From: Candidatus Pyrohabitans jungbluthii
GTDB lineage: Archaea; Hydrothermarchaeota; Hydrothermarchaeia; Hydrothermarchaeales; BMS3B
Assembly: GCA_002010065.2 (NCBI GenBank)
Contig: MTMD02000015.1
Coordinates: 33,768-97,767, forward strand
DNA: 64,000 bases
Direction of reading: 5' to 3'
Part shown: in pieces, positions 8,007 to 20,418 of the stretch
How positions within the stretch are numbered: position 1 is the stretch's first letter
How the letters are laid out: the number at the start of each line of letters is the position of its first letter
Position numbers and translations under genes: made by a program
Notes under the pieces: generated by a model
Told to the model about the DNA's origin: nothing
What the model saw: the letters and a program-made list of their open reading frames with translations, nothing else
Databases searched by the model: none

Positions 8007-9218
8007 ATGAGAGGTAGATTAATCTTATTAACGTTCTGGATGCTTTTTATTCCCTTCACTTTCGCAGATAATGTTGATTTCTACATAATGAAGGTCTCTC
8101 CCGAAGAGGTTGCCCCAGGCGAAACCACAACGCTGAACATAACAATTGCCAACTTGGGCATAGATTATGCCGCATATGTGCATGCAATTCTCGACCCAGA
8201 CTCGGTATCACCCCTCTCGGTGCTCGGGGCTAAGAAGATCTACGTAACAAAGTACGCGGCGGAGGGACAGCCAACCAAGTACTTCGGAGTTATACTCCAG
8301 AATGAAAGATTCACAGTGAGATACCGAGTACACGTGGATAAAGACACGGCATTTGGCACTTATACTGTACCTCTCAAGCTGGTCTGGCGGGATGCGTACA
8401 ATAACGTGCAGAGCGAGAACCTCGAGTTCGGGCTGAAGGTGGCTGGCGATCCCGAGATTGTTATTGCGGGGGTTAATAAGACCCCTGCGAGGATATATCC
8501 CGATACCGAGTTTACACTGGTGCTTGCTTTTGAGAATATAGGCACGGCAAAGGCGGAGAATGTTAAGGTGGAGCTTTCTCTGCCTCCTGGGATAACCGGC
8601 GAGAGGGTTGCATTTCTGGGCACCCTTGAAAGGGGCAGGCAAGCGGCTGCAACCTTCTCTTTGAAGGCTGAAAAGGAGGCTGAGGCGGGAGCCAAAAAGA
8701 TAGGAGTAAAGTTGAGCTATACCACTGAGGAGAACGCACAGGAACAACTCGATAAAGAGGTGGAGATCTTCATCTACGAGAAGGAACCCGCCAACTTAGA
8801 GGTTGCAGGCTTGGACACTTCTCCGGCGAAGCTCACGCCGGGTGCTGCATTTACCCTCTCCATCCAGCTTGAGAACATAGGCAAGCAGGATGCGAAGGCT
8901 GTTAAGGTTGAGCTTGCATTGCCTGAAACTTTCTCTGGCGGGCAGACCTCCTACTTGGGCACGATAAAGCAGGACGACACCTCTACTGCGATCTTTGACC
9001 TAGAGGTTTCACCCCTCGCCGAGCCGGAGAGCTACCGCCTGCCGGTAAAGATTTACTATCTCGACGAAAAGGGTGAGCTTCACGAAGAGGAGAAGGAGAT
9101 CGCAATAATCATAACCAGCCCCGAAAAGCGTCTGCCACTGGGATTGCTCGGTGGAGTTGGAATACTGCTAATTATTGCCCTCGCCTGGTGGCGCAGGCGG
9201 AGAAACGCCCAGCTCTAG
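8007..9218 (+). CDS. Secreted CARDB/COG1361-type protein with C-terminal membrane anchor
   Basis: A 403-residue envelope protein: signal peptide (about 1-20, LILLTFWMLFIPFTFA), three beta-sandwich repeats built on a shared pattern (SPEEVAPGETTTLNITIANLG, TPARIYPDTEFTLVLAFENIG, SPAKLTPGAAFTLSIQLENIG), and a C-terminal helix LLGGVGILLIIALAWW followed by RRRR. This is the layout of archaeal S-layer-like COG1361 proteins displayed outside the membrane. A TATA box (about 7974-7983) and GGAGGGTGTGAT precede the ATG. It heads an operon with an ABC ATPase and two FtsX-type permeases, suggesting a substrate-capturing or scaffold role for that system. Confidence 0.8.
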   Translation: MRGRLILLTFWMLFIPFTFADNVDFYIMKVSPEEVAPGETTTLNITIANLGIDYAAYVHAILDPDSVSPLSVLGAKKIYVTKYAAEGQPTKYFGVILQNERFTVRYRVHVDKDTAFGTYTVPLKLVWRDAYNNVQSENLEFGLKVAGDPEIVIAGVNKTPARIYPDTEFTLVLAFENIGTAKAENVKVELSLPPGITGERVAFLGTLERGRQAAATFSLKAEKEAEAGAKKIGVKLSYTTEENAQEQLDKEVEIFIYEKEPANLEVAGLDTSPAKLTPGAAFTLSIQLENIGKQDAKAVKVELALPETFSGGQTSYLGTIKQDDTSTAIFDLEVSPLAEPESYRLPVKIYYLDEKGELHEEEKEIAIIITSPEKRLPLGLLGGVGILLIIALAWWRRRRNAQL

Positions 9219-9228
9219 GGGGCGTGAA

Positions 9229-9915
9229 ATGGTAATTAAGCTTGAGAATGTGGTTAAGATATACCGCCTGGGCAAGGTTGAGGTACCCGCGCTGAGGGGG
9301 ATAAACCTGGAGATACCCCGTGGGGAATACGCCTCCCTCATGGGGCCTTCCGGCTCTGGAAAGAGCACCCTGATGAACCTGATAGGCGCCTTAGACAGGC
9401 CGACCAGCGGGAAGGTTTACATCGATGGCACAGACATAGCAAGGTTGAACGACGACCAGCTGGCGCTGCTCAGAAGGAAAAAGATAGGCTTCGTCTTCCA
9501 GCAGTTCAACCTCATAAACAAGCTCACAGCGCTGGAGAATGTGGCTCTGCCAATGTGGTTCTCAGGCATCAGCAGGAGCAGGAGGATGCGCCGGGCGAAG
9601 GAGCTGCTTGAGCTTGTGGGGCTTGGAGGGAGGCTGCACCATAAGCCATCGGAACTAAGCGGGGGAGAAAGGCAGCGTGTAGCCATCGCCCGAGCTTTGG
9701 CCAACGACCCGGAGATAATCCTTGCAGACGAGCCTACAGGCAACCTAGACACAGTCTCAGGCCTGGCGGTTATTGAGCTTCTGGAAGAGCTGAACAAGCT
9801 TGGGAAAACTCTTGTGGTGGTGACCCATGACGTGGAGTTTGGGAAGCGTGCGAGGATGAGGGTGAAGCTCAGAGACGGGATGATTCAGGATATAGAAGGG
9901 ATTAACCATGCTTGA
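9229..9915 (+). CDS. ABC transporter ATP-binding protein, MacB/LolD type
   Basis: A 228-residue ATPase: Walker A GPSGSGKST, signature LSGGERQRVAIARAL, Walker B IILADEPTGNLD, and switch VVTHD. The sequence ADEPTGNLD with the short length is typical of the MacB/LolD/FtsE group, which drives mechanotransmission rather than substrate passage. ATG 9229 follows GGGGGCGTGA, 10 nt after the envelope protein; a longer reading from 9175 would overlap it. It energises the two permeases that follow. Confidence 0.92.
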   Translation: MVIKLENVVKIYRLGKVEVPALRGINLEIPRGEYASLMGPSGSGKSTLMNLIGALDRPTSGKVYIDGTDIARLNDDQLALLRRKKIGFVFQQFNLINKLTALENVALPMWFSGISRSRRMRRAKELLELVGLGGRLHHKPSELSGGERQRVAIARALANDPEIILADEPTGNLDTVSGLAVIELLEELNKLGKTLVVVTHDVEFGKRARMRVKLRDGMIQDIEGINHA

Positions 9916-11095
9916 TTACCTTAGCTTCTCAGTCAAAAATCTCAGTCACCACAAGGTGAGAAGCTTTCTCACACTGCTTGGGGTTATTATTGGAATAATG
10001 GCAGTTGTGTCTATGATTTCCATAGGCTCAGGGATGAAGGCATCGCTTAAGGAGCAGCTGGAGCAGCTGGGTAGCGATAAGATTTTTATCATTCCCAGGT
10101 TAGCCTATGGTACGGCCGCGACCACGCTAACCGACGAGGATGCCGACGCGATAGAGCGCGTCGCAGGCGTAGCTTTCGTCTCACCCCTCTACAGCGTCGC
10201 AGGCGATGTTGGCTTTCGCAATGAACGCAAGATTGTCAAGATATACGGGATTGACCCTGAGAAGGCAGAGGCCACCTTTGGCGGTGGGGCAAGTGGCTAC
10301 CGCCTGCTAAAGGGGAGGTGGCTTCAGCGGGGGGACAGGTACAAAGTGGTTATAGGCTATGGCGTCGCCAGCGATGTTTTTTCCAGAGATGTGAATGTGG
10401 GCAATACCCTAAAGATTCACGGCGTGAACTTTGACGTGGTGGGCGTATTCAAGAAGACTGGCGACCGCGAGAAGGACTATACCATCTACACCAACCTAGA
10501 CACCATCCGGGAAATCTTCGGCGCCGGAGATAAGGTTACAATGATAATAGCGAGGATAGATAAGGGTGCAGATATAGACCAGGTGAGGCTGAGGGTAGAG
10601 AGGCGCCTGGAGAAAAGGAAGGGTTCAAAGGAGAACTTCTTTGTTATGACGCAGAAGGAGATTATTGAGCGCGTTGGCGAGGCATACCGCGTTGTGCAGG
10701 TGGTGTTTGGCGGCTTGGCTGCGGTTTCGCTTATCGTCGGGGCAATAGGCATAGCGAATACCATGATTATGAATGTTACGGAGCGCACCCGGGAAATCGG
10801 CATACTCAAGGCTACAGGGGCGAGCAATGCCCAAGTTATGAAGATTTTTCTGACGGACGCGGCGATTCTGGGCTTGGTTGGCGGGGGTATAGGTGTAGCT
10901 CTGGGGTACCTCATTTCACTGGCGATTAACACAGCGGCGGCACGCTATCTTGGTGAAGGAGTGCTAACCACTTCGGTCTCATTTGAGCTTGTGCTTTTCG
11001 CGCTAACCTTCTCCCTTGTTATAGGCGTGGCCGCGGGTTTATATCCCGCTTACCGTGCGCTTAGGCTTAATCCGGTGGAGGCGCTCCGGGCATGA
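9908..11095 (+). CDS. FtsX-like (MacB-type) ABC permease, first copy
   Basis: 395 residues with one N-terminal membrane helix (KVRSFLTLLGVIIGIMAVVSM), a large extracytoplasmic domain (about 50-265), and three C-terminal helices ending GLYPAYRALRLNPVEALRA, the classic FtsX/MacB ending. It overlaps the ATPase gene by 8 nt. It is clearly paralogous to the next gene, with the same length and the same start and end motifs. The pair may form a heterodimer, where most MacB systems use a homodimer. Confidence 0.9.
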   Translation: MLDYLSFSVKNLSHHKVRSFLTLLGVIIGIMAVVSMISIGSGMKASLKEQLEQLGSDKIFIIPRLAYGTAATTLTDEDADAIERVAGVAFVSPLYSVAGDVGFRNERKIVKIYGIDPEKAEATFGGGASGYRLLKGRWLQRGDRYKVVIGYGVASDVFSRDVNVGNTLKIHGVNFDVVGVFKKTGDREKDYTIYTNLDTIREIFGAGDKVTMIIARIDKGADIDQVRLRVERRLEKRKGSKENFFVMTQKEIIERVGEAYRVVQVVFGGLAAVSLIVGAIGIANTMIMNVTERTREIGILKATGASNAQVMKIFLTDAAILGLVGGGIGVALGYLISLAINTAAARYLGEGVLTTSVSFELVLFALTFSLVIGVAAGLYPAYRALRLNPVEALRA

Positions 11096-12279
11096 TTGAG
11101 GAGCTGAGCTATGCGATTAAGAACATGCAATCTGCTAAGCTGCGAACCTTTCTAACGGTGCTGGGCATAGTTATAGGCATCGCCATAATCGTGGCAATGG
11201 TCTCCATCGGCGAGGGGATGCGCGCCAGCATAACTGAGCAACTCGACGCGCTGGGTGGAGATAAGATAATGATAACTCCGCCACAGGCTTTTGCAGCTAG
11301 AGGTGCGCCCATGGAGTTCAAACCCTTCGACCAGGCAGATTTGCGTGCAGTTAAAAGCCTGCCCAATGTGAAGGACGTGCTCCCCATCTTCTACCGCCCG
11401 GGCACAATTGAGTACAGGGGGGAGAAGAAGGAGATATATGTTATGGGGGTGGAGAGGAAGGGCGCAGACTACTTCAGGCAATTTTACAGCATCCGAGAGG
11501 GCAGATATTCTAACGACAACGAGCTGAAAAGTGTTAACCTGGGCTACCGCGTGGCTGAGAAGTTTTTTGACAAAAAGATACACGTTGGAGAGAGTGTGAA
11601 GATAAATCAGCGCCGCTTTGAGGTTGTGGGCATCTTTGAGGAAATTGGCAACGCAGAGGACGATTCCAGCGTATACATGCCCCTAAAGGCTGCGCAGGAT
11701 CTCTACGACGCTGGCGGTGAGATAACAATGCTGTGGGTTATCGCAGAGAATGAGAATGTGGTGAAAACCCTTGCAAAGAAGATAGAGCGCACGCTTGAGA
11801 AGCGGCGCGGGGGTAAGGACTTCGAGGTTTTTACTACAGAGCAGCTTGCGGAGCAGATCGCCACGGTGATAACAATAATAACCTTCGTGCTCGGCGGAAT
11901 AGCGAGCATCTCAATAATCGTGGGTGGAGTTATAATAATGAACACCATGCTTACGTCGGTGCTCGAGCGCACCCGTGAAATAGGGGTGATGAAGGCAATT
12001 GGTGCCACCGATGGGATGGTTCTAAGGATTTTCCTTGTGGAGTCAGCGCTTATCGGCGCGCTCGGGGGCAGCATCGGCTTAGCCCTGGGGGCAGTTATTT
12101 CCAAGGCTATTGAGTTTGTGGGGCAGGCATACATAGGCTCGAGCTTCATAACAGTCATCAACCGGGAGCTTGTGCTTGGCGCGCTCGGGTTTTCCCTTCT
12201 AGTGGGAGTGCTCTCTGGCGTTTACCCTGCGTACAAGGCGGCTAAGCTCGACCCGATAGAGGCGCTGAGATACGAGTAG
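11092..12279 (+). CDS. FtsX-like (MacB-type) ABC permease, second copy
   Basis: 395 residues, four predicted membrane helices in the 1+3 arrangement around a large outside domain, ending GVYPAYKAAKLDPIEALRYE. It overlaps the first permease by 4 nt (ATGA). Divergence from its partner is greatest in the outside domain, as expected if the two have different binding faces. Substrate unknown; family members export peptides or lipoproteins or pass signals across the membrane. Confidence 0.9.
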   Translation: MIEELSYAIKNMQSAKLRTFLTVLGIVIGIAIIVAMVSIGEGMRASITEQLDALGGDKIMITPPQAFAARGAPMEFKPFDQADLRAVKSLPNVKDVLPIFYRPGTIEYRGEKKEIYVMGVERKGADYFRQFYSIREGRYSNDNELKSVNLGYRVAEKFFDKKIHVGESVKINQRRFEVVGIFEEIGNAEDDSSVYMPLKAAQDLYDAGGEITMLWVIAENENVVKTLAKKIERTLEKRRGGKDFEVFTTEQLAEQIATVITIITFVLGGIASISIIVGGVIIMNTMLTSVLERTREIGVMKAIGATDGMVLRIFLVESALIGALGGSIGLALGAVISKAIEFVGQAYIGSSFITVINRELVLGALGFSLLVGVLSGVYPAYKAAKLDPIEALRYE

Positions 12280-12460
12280 CCAGGGGAGGGGAATACCCCC
12301 CACTCCTTTGGTATACCTCTCCCCCGACGGGGATATGAAGGAGAATACGATGGAAACATGGGGGTATTGAAGCGAAGCGGAAATACCGCAATATGACGAT
12401 CAAACCGTCTGCGGTTTGCGCAGAGCAAAATTCTTAAGCGAGGAGAGCGATGCCTAAGCC
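12280..12460 (+). promoter_or_regulatory. Spacer with small hairpins and UbiA promoter
   Basis: GC-rich and repetitive near the permease stop, then a perfect AAACCG-TCTG-CGGTTT hairpin at 12402-12417. An AT-rich box (AAAATTCTTAAG, about 12425-12436) lies about 25 nt before the UbiA ATG, so that gene is probably transcribed from here with little or no leader. Confidence 0.4.
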
Positions 12461-13312
12461 ATGCTCCGAAAGCTCAGGATTATCCTGGAGATGATAAAGA
12501 TAGAGCACACTCTCTTTGCCATGCCCTTCCTGTACTCCGGTGCTATCTTGGCTGCGCAGGGTTTGCCTGACGCTTGGACGCTCTTCTGGATAACTTTGGG
12601 CTTGTTCTCAGCGCGCACGGCTGCAATGTGCTTGAACCGCTTAATAGATCGCGAGATAGACGCAAAGAATCCCAGGACGGCGGACAGAGCTTTACCTCAG
12701 GGATTGGTCTCACCGCGGGAGGTCTGGGCTATCGTGGCTATTTCTCTAGCTCTGCTCCTCCTCGCGGCGGCGATGCTCAACCCGCTATGTGTCAAGCTTT
12801 ACCCCCTCGCCGTTGCCATAATCTGGGGTTATCCGTATATGAAGCGCTTCACCTGGCTAAGCCACCTTGTTCTCGGCTCGGCGCTTGCGATTGCTCCCTT
12901 CGGAGCATGGGTGGCAGTGCGCGCAAGCATAGACCTTCCTGCGCTTCTTCTCGCGGCGGCGGTAATCTTCTGGGTGGCTGGTTTCGACATAATCTATGCC
13001 ACGCAGGATGTGGAATTTGACCGTCGCGAAGGGCTCTTCTCAATTCCAGCGCGGTTCGGCATAGCAAATGCGCTAAAAATCTCCACGCTTTTCCACGGGG
13101 CTACACTTTTATTCTTGCTCCTTCTCTACTTCTTCTCCCCCCTCGGTAGGATTTACCTTTTCGGGTTTGTGATAATGTCCGCGCTTCTCGCCTACGAGCA
13201 TGCGATAGTAAAACCAGAGAATCTGAAAAAGGTGGGTGTCGCCTTCTTCAATATAAATGTGCTCTTTAGCATTTGCCTCTTTACTTTCATAACCCTCGAC
13301 GTTTTCATATAG
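12461..13312 (+). CDS. UbiA-family prenyltransferase (MqnP/UbiA-like)
   Basis: A 283-residue integral membrane protein with about eight helices. Two aspartate-rich magnesium sites are visible: NRLIDREIDAKNPRT (about 60-75) and DVEFDRREGLFSIP (about 185-200). UbiA enzymes attach a polyprenyl chain to an aromatic acceptor; this subgroup (LFAMPF..., TADRALPQG) is closest to 4-hydroxybenzoate/futalosine-pathway enzymes used for quinones. No other quinone gene is in the window, so the exact acceptor is inferred, not seen. Confidence 0.8.
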   Translation: MLRKLRIILEMIKIEHTLFAMPFLYSGAILAAQGLPDAWTLFWITLGLFSARTAAMCLNRLIDREIDAKNPRTADRALPQGLVSPREVWAIVAISLALLLLAAAMLNPLCVKLYPLAVAIIWGYPYMKRFTWLSHLVLGSALAIAPFGAWVAVRASIDLPALLLAAAVIFWVAGFDIIYATQDVEFDRREGLFSIPARFGIANALKISTLFHGATLLFLLLLYFFSPLGRIYLFGFVIMSALLAYEHAIVKPENLKKVGVAFFNINVLFSICLFTFITLDVFI

Positions 13313-13337
13313 ACGTTACCCTCGCCCCACTTATAAA

Positions 13338-15305
13338 ATGAAAGTTCTGGGCGTTGACATCCTAGCTGGGTCGCCTCACGCGAAGGTTCAGCCTCGCTAT
13401 TCTGCGGTGCTCCTGGAGGATGGGAGGATAACCCTGCGGGAGGAACTAACCCGGGGAAAGCTTCTCAAGCTTATTCGGGAGGTTAAGCCGGACCGCCTCG
13501 CAGTGGACAACATCTTTGAACTCTTTCCAAAAAAGAAGCTCAAACCCTTCTTCTACTCACTGCCCCAGGAAACGCAGGTAGTGCAGGTTACCGGCTCTCC
13601 CGGCGAAGCGAAGGCGCTGCACATTGTGGCGAAGAACCACGGGGTGAAGCTTCGCAGGGACGCCGGTTCAATGGAGGAGGCAGAGGCTTGTGCTTTGCTG
13701 GCGTACATGAACATCGGCTGCGTTGTTGAGCTCTTCGAGAACAAGACCCGCATTGTGGTGAGCAGGGCAAGGAGCCTAACCAGAGGAGGGCAGAGCAAGG
13801 ACCGCTACCGCAGAAAGGTGCACAACAACATCGCCATGAGCATCAAGGAGATAAAGGCGAAACTTAAGGAGCTTAAAGTTAGCTATAGCCTGGAAACAGT
13901 GCGCGCCGACAGCGGCTATTCGAGGGGCGAGTTTATTGTGCATGCGCCCCGTTCTGAGCTTAAAGGTATAAAAAGCGCCCGCGGGAGCGATGTTCAGATT
14001 AAAGTAACCCCTGTGGAAAAAGAGAGGTTCACCTTCACACCACTGGGGGCTGAGAAGGCTACTGTAATCTTCGGCGTTGACCCCGGCACAACGACTGCGA
14101 TAGCCGCGATTAGCTTGGAGGGTAAGCTCCTCGAGGTTGTGAGCGCTCGCGATTTCTCGTTACATGAATCACTCCTGCTCGCTTCGAAATATAAAGCCGT
14201 AGCCATCGTAGCCAGCGATGTCTCGCCGGCACCGCGCTTTGTGGAAAAGGTGGCGTCAAAACTCAATGCCACGCTTTTCACCCCCTCCCAGTCCCTTGCA
14301 GTTGAGGAGAAGATTAGGTTAGTGGAGGAGAAGTTTGGTAAGGAGGCGTACCGCAATCCCCACGAGCGTGACGCCATCGCGGCTGCGCTGAAGGCGTACA
14401 ACGCTGTGAAAAGCAAGCTTGAAAACATAGACCGGCGCCTGCAGAGCGTCAACGCATGGCACCTGCGCGACGAGGTCAGGTTAGCGGTGCTTCGCGGGGA
14501 AAGCCTGGACAGTGTGCTCAGAAGGCTGCTTAGGGTTGAGGAGCCTGAAGAGGAGGAAGAAGAGGAGAAGCTGGAGAGCATACCCAACGAGTACAGGGGG
14601 ATAATTAAGAGGCTGAGAAACGACCTCAAGCTACTGAGAGAGGAACTTGAGGAAAGGCAGCGGGTGATTGAGCGGAAGGAGCGCGCTATAGCCACGCTAA
14701 AGCGCAGGCTGCGCGAGGCACTGGCGAAAGAGCGCAGAGAGGTGCTCAGGGAGGAAGAGATACGCCGCAGAGAGCGTGCAATTGCTGAACTCAGAAAGAA
14801 GCTGGACGAGGCGATGAGGGAAAACGCCATGCTCAGGCGCAGGCTTGAGAAGCTGAAGCAGGAGATGGAGCTAAAAGCTCAGGCAGATTTAGAGGTGGTG
14901 AAGGTTATACAGAAATTTACACGGGAAGAGGTACTCGCGGCGAAGGAAAAGCTCCGCCTCAGCGAAGGGGATGTGGTTTACATCGCCGATACGAGCGGCG
15001 CTGGCAAGAGCGCCGCGGAAGAGCTTGCCCTGCTCAAGCCGCGAGCAATAATCGCAGACATGCAAAGAGCCTCTCACCTCGCGAGAGAGGCCCTTGAAAG
15101 CGTGGTAATACTCGAGCCAGAGGAGATAAACCTCAAGCGCGTTGCTGACTTCGCGGTTGTTGAGAAGCATGCGCTAGAGGAGTTAATACAGAAGAAGAAG
15201 GCAAAGCTTGAGGTGGAGCAGGCGGCGAAGCGTCAGGCGTGGCTGGAGAAGCTCATCGCGGACTATCGTGCCGAGAGGGAGCTGCTCCTGAAGAAGAGGA
15301 ATTAG
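13338..15305 (+). CDS. DUF460 protein (COG2433) with central coiled coil
   Basis: 655 residues. The N-terminal half has two RNase H-like segments: VLGVDILAGSP at the start and VIFGVDPGTTTAIAAIS near residue 245, each placing aspartates as in RuvC/RNase H folds. A long coiled coil (about 400-520, rich in RRLRNDLKLLREELEERQ) follows, then a small C-terminal domain (DVVYIADTSGAGKSAAEEL). The family is archaeal and uncharacterised; a nucleic-acid role is inferred from the fold. It is flanked by UbiA and an aminotransferase with no obvious functional link. Confidence 0.8.
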   Translation: MKVLGVDILAGSPHAKVQPRYSAVLLEDGRITLREELTRGKLLKLIREVKPDRLAVDNIFELFPKKKLKPFFYSLPQETQVVQVTGSPGEAKALHIVAKNHGVKLRRDAGSMEEAEACALLAYMNIGCVVELFENKTRIVVSRARSLTRGGQSKDRYRRKVHNNIAMSIKEIKAKLKELKVSYSLETVRADSGYSRGEFIVHAPRSELKGIKSARGSDVQIKVTPVEKERFTFTPLGAEKATVIFGVDPGTTTAIAAISLEGKLLEVVSARDFSLHESLLLASKYKAVAIVASDVSPAPRFVEKVASKLNATLFTPSQSLAVEEKIRLVEEKFGKEAYRNPHERDAIAAALKAYNAVKSKLENIDRRLQSVNAWHLRDEVRLAVLRGESLDSVLRRLLRVEEPEEEEEEEKLESIPNEYRGIIKRLRNDLKLLREELEERQRVIERKERAIATLKRRLREALAKERREVLREEEIRRRERAIAELRKKLDEAMRENAMLRRRLEKLKQEMELKAQADLEVVKVIQKFTREEVLAAKEKLRLSEGDVVYIADTSGAGKSAAEELALLKPRAIIADMQRASHLAREALESVVILEPEEINLKRVADFAVVEKHALEELIQKKKAKLEVEQAAKRQAWLEKLIADYRAERELLLKKRN

Positions 15306-15348
15306 AAAGTTTTAATACCTCAGCGGCGAAGGTTTAGCAGGTGGTACA

Positions 15349-16524
15349 ATGCTTTCGGACAGAATTAATAGGGTTAAGCCCTCTGCAACTCTTGAAATAA
15401 CGGCCAAGGCAAAGGCGTTACGCGCGCAGGGAAGGGAGATTATAAACTTCGGCGCGGGCGAACCTGATTTTGACACGCCGGAGCACATCAAGGAAGCGCT
15501 CCGTAAAGCCCTGGATGAGGGTTTCATCTACTATACGCCAGCCGCAGGCATACCCGAGCTTCGCGAAGCTGTGGCAGAGAAACTGGAGAGGGAGAATAAA
15601 ATAAGCTATGATCCCGAGGGGGAGGTGGTCATCACACCTGGAGCGAAGATGGCGCTTTATGCTGCAATAATGGCGCTGGTGAACCCAGGGGATGAGGTGG
15701 TGATTCCCTCGCCCTGGTGGGTATCCTACGTGCCCATGGTGCAGCTCGCAGACGGCAAACCTGTGTTTGTTCCCACCTATGAAGAAGACGAGTTCCGCCT
15801 TCTCAGCGATGCAGTGGCTGAGAAGGTTACCCGAAAGACCAAGCTCCTCATTCTTAATTCGCCAAACAACCCCACGGGGGCGGTGCTGAGCAGAGAGGAT
15901 TTGAAGGGCATCGCCGAAGTGTGCGAGGACCATGATATCTTCATCATCTCCGACGAGATATACGAGTACATAATTTACGACGACGCTGAGCATGTAAGCA
16001 TCGCCAGCTTGGGCAACATGAAGGAGCGCGTGGTTACTGTGAATGGGCTTTCAAAGGCGTATTCAATGACGGGCTGGAGAGTTGGCTATGCCGCAGGCCC
16101 CAGAGAAGTGATAAAGGCGATGACACGTTTGCAGGCGCACAGCGTGAGCAACGTCACAAGCTTTGTGCAGAAGGCGGCGGTAGCGGCGCTGCGCGGTCCC
16201 AGCGATGAGGTTGAGCGCATGGTTAAAGCGTTTGATGAGCGGCGACGCTACATAGTTAGTGAGCTGAGAAGCATCCCCGGCGTTAGCTGCGTAATGCCAC
16301 GGGGAGCCTTCTACGCCTTCGCCAACTTCTCAGCTTATGAGAAGGACTCCTTCAAGCTGGCAAACTACCTTCTGGAGGAGGCTGGCGTTGCCGTGGTGCC
16401 GGGAGCGGCGTTTGGGGAAGAGGGCGAAGGCTACATAAGGCTGAGCTATGCCACCAGCATGGAAAACATCAAGGCTGGGATGGAGAGGATAAGAGAAGCT
16501 ATGGAGAGGTACCCCCGAGCTTAA
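15349..16524 (+). CDS. Class I/II aminotransferase (aspartate aminotransferase-like)
   Basis: A 391-residue PLP enzyme of the AspC subgroup: NFGAGEPDFDTPEHI, the cofactor-binding segment SPNNPTGAVLS, DEIYEYIIYD, and the lysine motif NGLSKAYSMTGWRVGY that forms the Schiff base. It moves amino groups between 2-oxo acids and amino acids, most likely with aspartate/2-oxoglutarate, though related archaeal enzymes accept aromatic or branched substrates. A TATA box (AGTTTTAATACC, about 15307-15318) and AGGTGGT precede ATG 15349. Confidence 0.9.
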   Translation: MLSDRINRVKPSATLEITAKAKALRAQGREIINFGAGEPDFDTPEHIKEALRKALDEGFIYYTPAAGIPELREAVAEKLERENKISYDPEGEVVITPGAKMALYAAIMALVNPGDEVVIPSPWWVSYVPMVQLADGKPVFVPTYEEDEFRLLSDAVAEKVTRKTKLLILNSPNNPTGAVLSREDLKGIAEVCEDHDIFIISDEIYEYIIYDDAEHVSIASLGNMKERVVTVNGLSKAYSMTGWRVGYAAGPREVIKAMTRLQAHSVSNVTSFVQKAAVAALRGPSDEVERMVKAFDERRRYIVSELRSIPGVSCVMPRGAFYAFANFSAYEKDSFKLANYLLEEAGVAVVPGAAFGEEGEGYIRLSYATSMENIKAGMERIREAMERYPRA

Positions 16525-17159
16525 ATTTTAACCAGCAGGTAATACCTCTCCTGCTTCTCCTCAGCATCCTTAACCTTGAGTATTTTTAAACCCTCGCCAG
16601 CGAAGTCCGGCTCTTCCTGGGCTAAGCCCGTCTTCGCAACGAAGAGCACCTTCCCGTGCCTCTTCAGCTTGGGCAGGAAGCGTTTTAGCGCTTTAAAGGA
16701 AGCCTCCGCCTCAAGGGTCAGGTCGTGGAGGATAAGGTCTGCTTCCGGTAGCTGGGAAACGTCGAAAATGAAGGCATCGGCTATAAAAACCCTCACATTG
16801 TCCCTCTCAGCCTCAATATCACGCAGCTCCTTCTCAAACTCGCCGCTCACCTCAATGCCGTATACCTCTGAGGCGTACTCGCTTGCATAAAGCAGAAAAC
16901 CCCCGGCGCTGCTCCCTATGTCTAAGACAACCCCCGCCCCCTTAACAAAACCCCACTCCTTATCAAGCTCCGCAAGCTTCCAGTAGCCTCGTGGTTTCTC
17001 TTCAGCGAGCACCTCTATGCTTGCGTCTGGGTTCACATCCTTCGCGGGCTTTGTTATGCGCTCCCCAGCCACGAGAACAAAGCCACGCCTTATTGCTTCC
17101 TTTGCCTTCTCTCGTGTAGAAAAGTACCCCCTCGCCACAAGGAGTTTATCCAGACGCAT
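16521..17159 (-). CDS. TlyA-like rRNA 2'-O-methyltransferase (S4 plus FtsJ domains)
   Basis: 212 residues: an N-terminal S4 RNA-binding domain (about 1-60, RLDKLLVARGYFSTREKAKEA) joined to an FtsJ-like SAM methyltransferase with VVLDIGSSAGGFLLYA as the SAM loop and a KVLFVAKTG strand near the end. TlyA proteins methylate ribose 2'-OH groups of rRNA cytidines. The archaeal target here is inferred. It converges on the aminotransferase with a 4-nt overlap and lies 1 nt downstream of the cyclodeaminase-like gene, probably in one transcript with it. Confidence 0.85.
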   Translation of the reverse strand: MRLDKLLVARGYFSTREKAKEAIRRGFVLVAGERITKPAKDVNPDASIEVLAEEKPRGYWKLAELDKEWGFVKGAGVVLDIGSSAGGFLLYASEYASEVYGIEVSGEFEKELRDIEAERDNVRVFIADAFIFDVSQLPEADLILHDLTLEAEASFKALKRFLPKLKRHGKVLFVAKTGLAQEEPDFAGEGLKILKVKDAEEKQERYYLLVKI

Positions 17160-17160
17160 A

Positions 17161-20015
<2,855 letters not shown>

Positions 20016-20016
20016 A

Positions 20017-20418
20017 ATGCGCGTGATTGGTTTCCTCAAGTTTTACCTGATTCTCATCACCCTGCTCTTCCTAGGGATGAGCTTCTTCAACCTTAGCCTT
20101 GAGCAGAAGCTTCTGCTATTTCTCATAACCTCGCTGCTCTCCCCAACGCTCTTCAGGGAACTGCTCAACCTGCGGGGGATACGTAAGGGCGACATGGTGC
20201 TCGTTTCCTACTCGCACAAAAGCGAGTTTGGCACACTGCTGCGGAAGGAGCTAGGTAAGGCGCTGACCTCTGGAAGGGTGGGGGAAGTGATTGAGGTGGA
20301 GCTTGCGGACAAGCTGGCAAAGGGAGAGGTTCGCAGCGTTGGCGGCTTTATTTTCCCTCCTGAGGTTAGCCTTCTCTACTATGAGGAGATACCCACAAAA
20401 AGGGGGGGATGGCTCTGA
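20017..20418 (+). CDS. Membrane protein, unknown function
   Basis: 133 residues with two N-terminal hydrophobic segments (about 5-45) followed by a soluble domain of about 85 residues (GIRKGDMVLVSYSHKSEFG...). The ATG at 20017 lies 1 nt after the TraB stop; the TTG/GTG upstream would overlap it. It overlaps the site-2 protease gene by 10 nt, so the three genes look like one operon. No family recognised. Confidence 0.65.
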   Translation: MRVIGFLKFYLILITLLFLGMSFFNLSLEQKLLLFLITSLLSPTLFRELLNLRGIRKGDMVLVSYSHKSEFGTLLRKELGKALTSGRVGEVIEVELADKLAKGEVRSVGGFIFPPEVSLLYYEEIPTKRGGWL

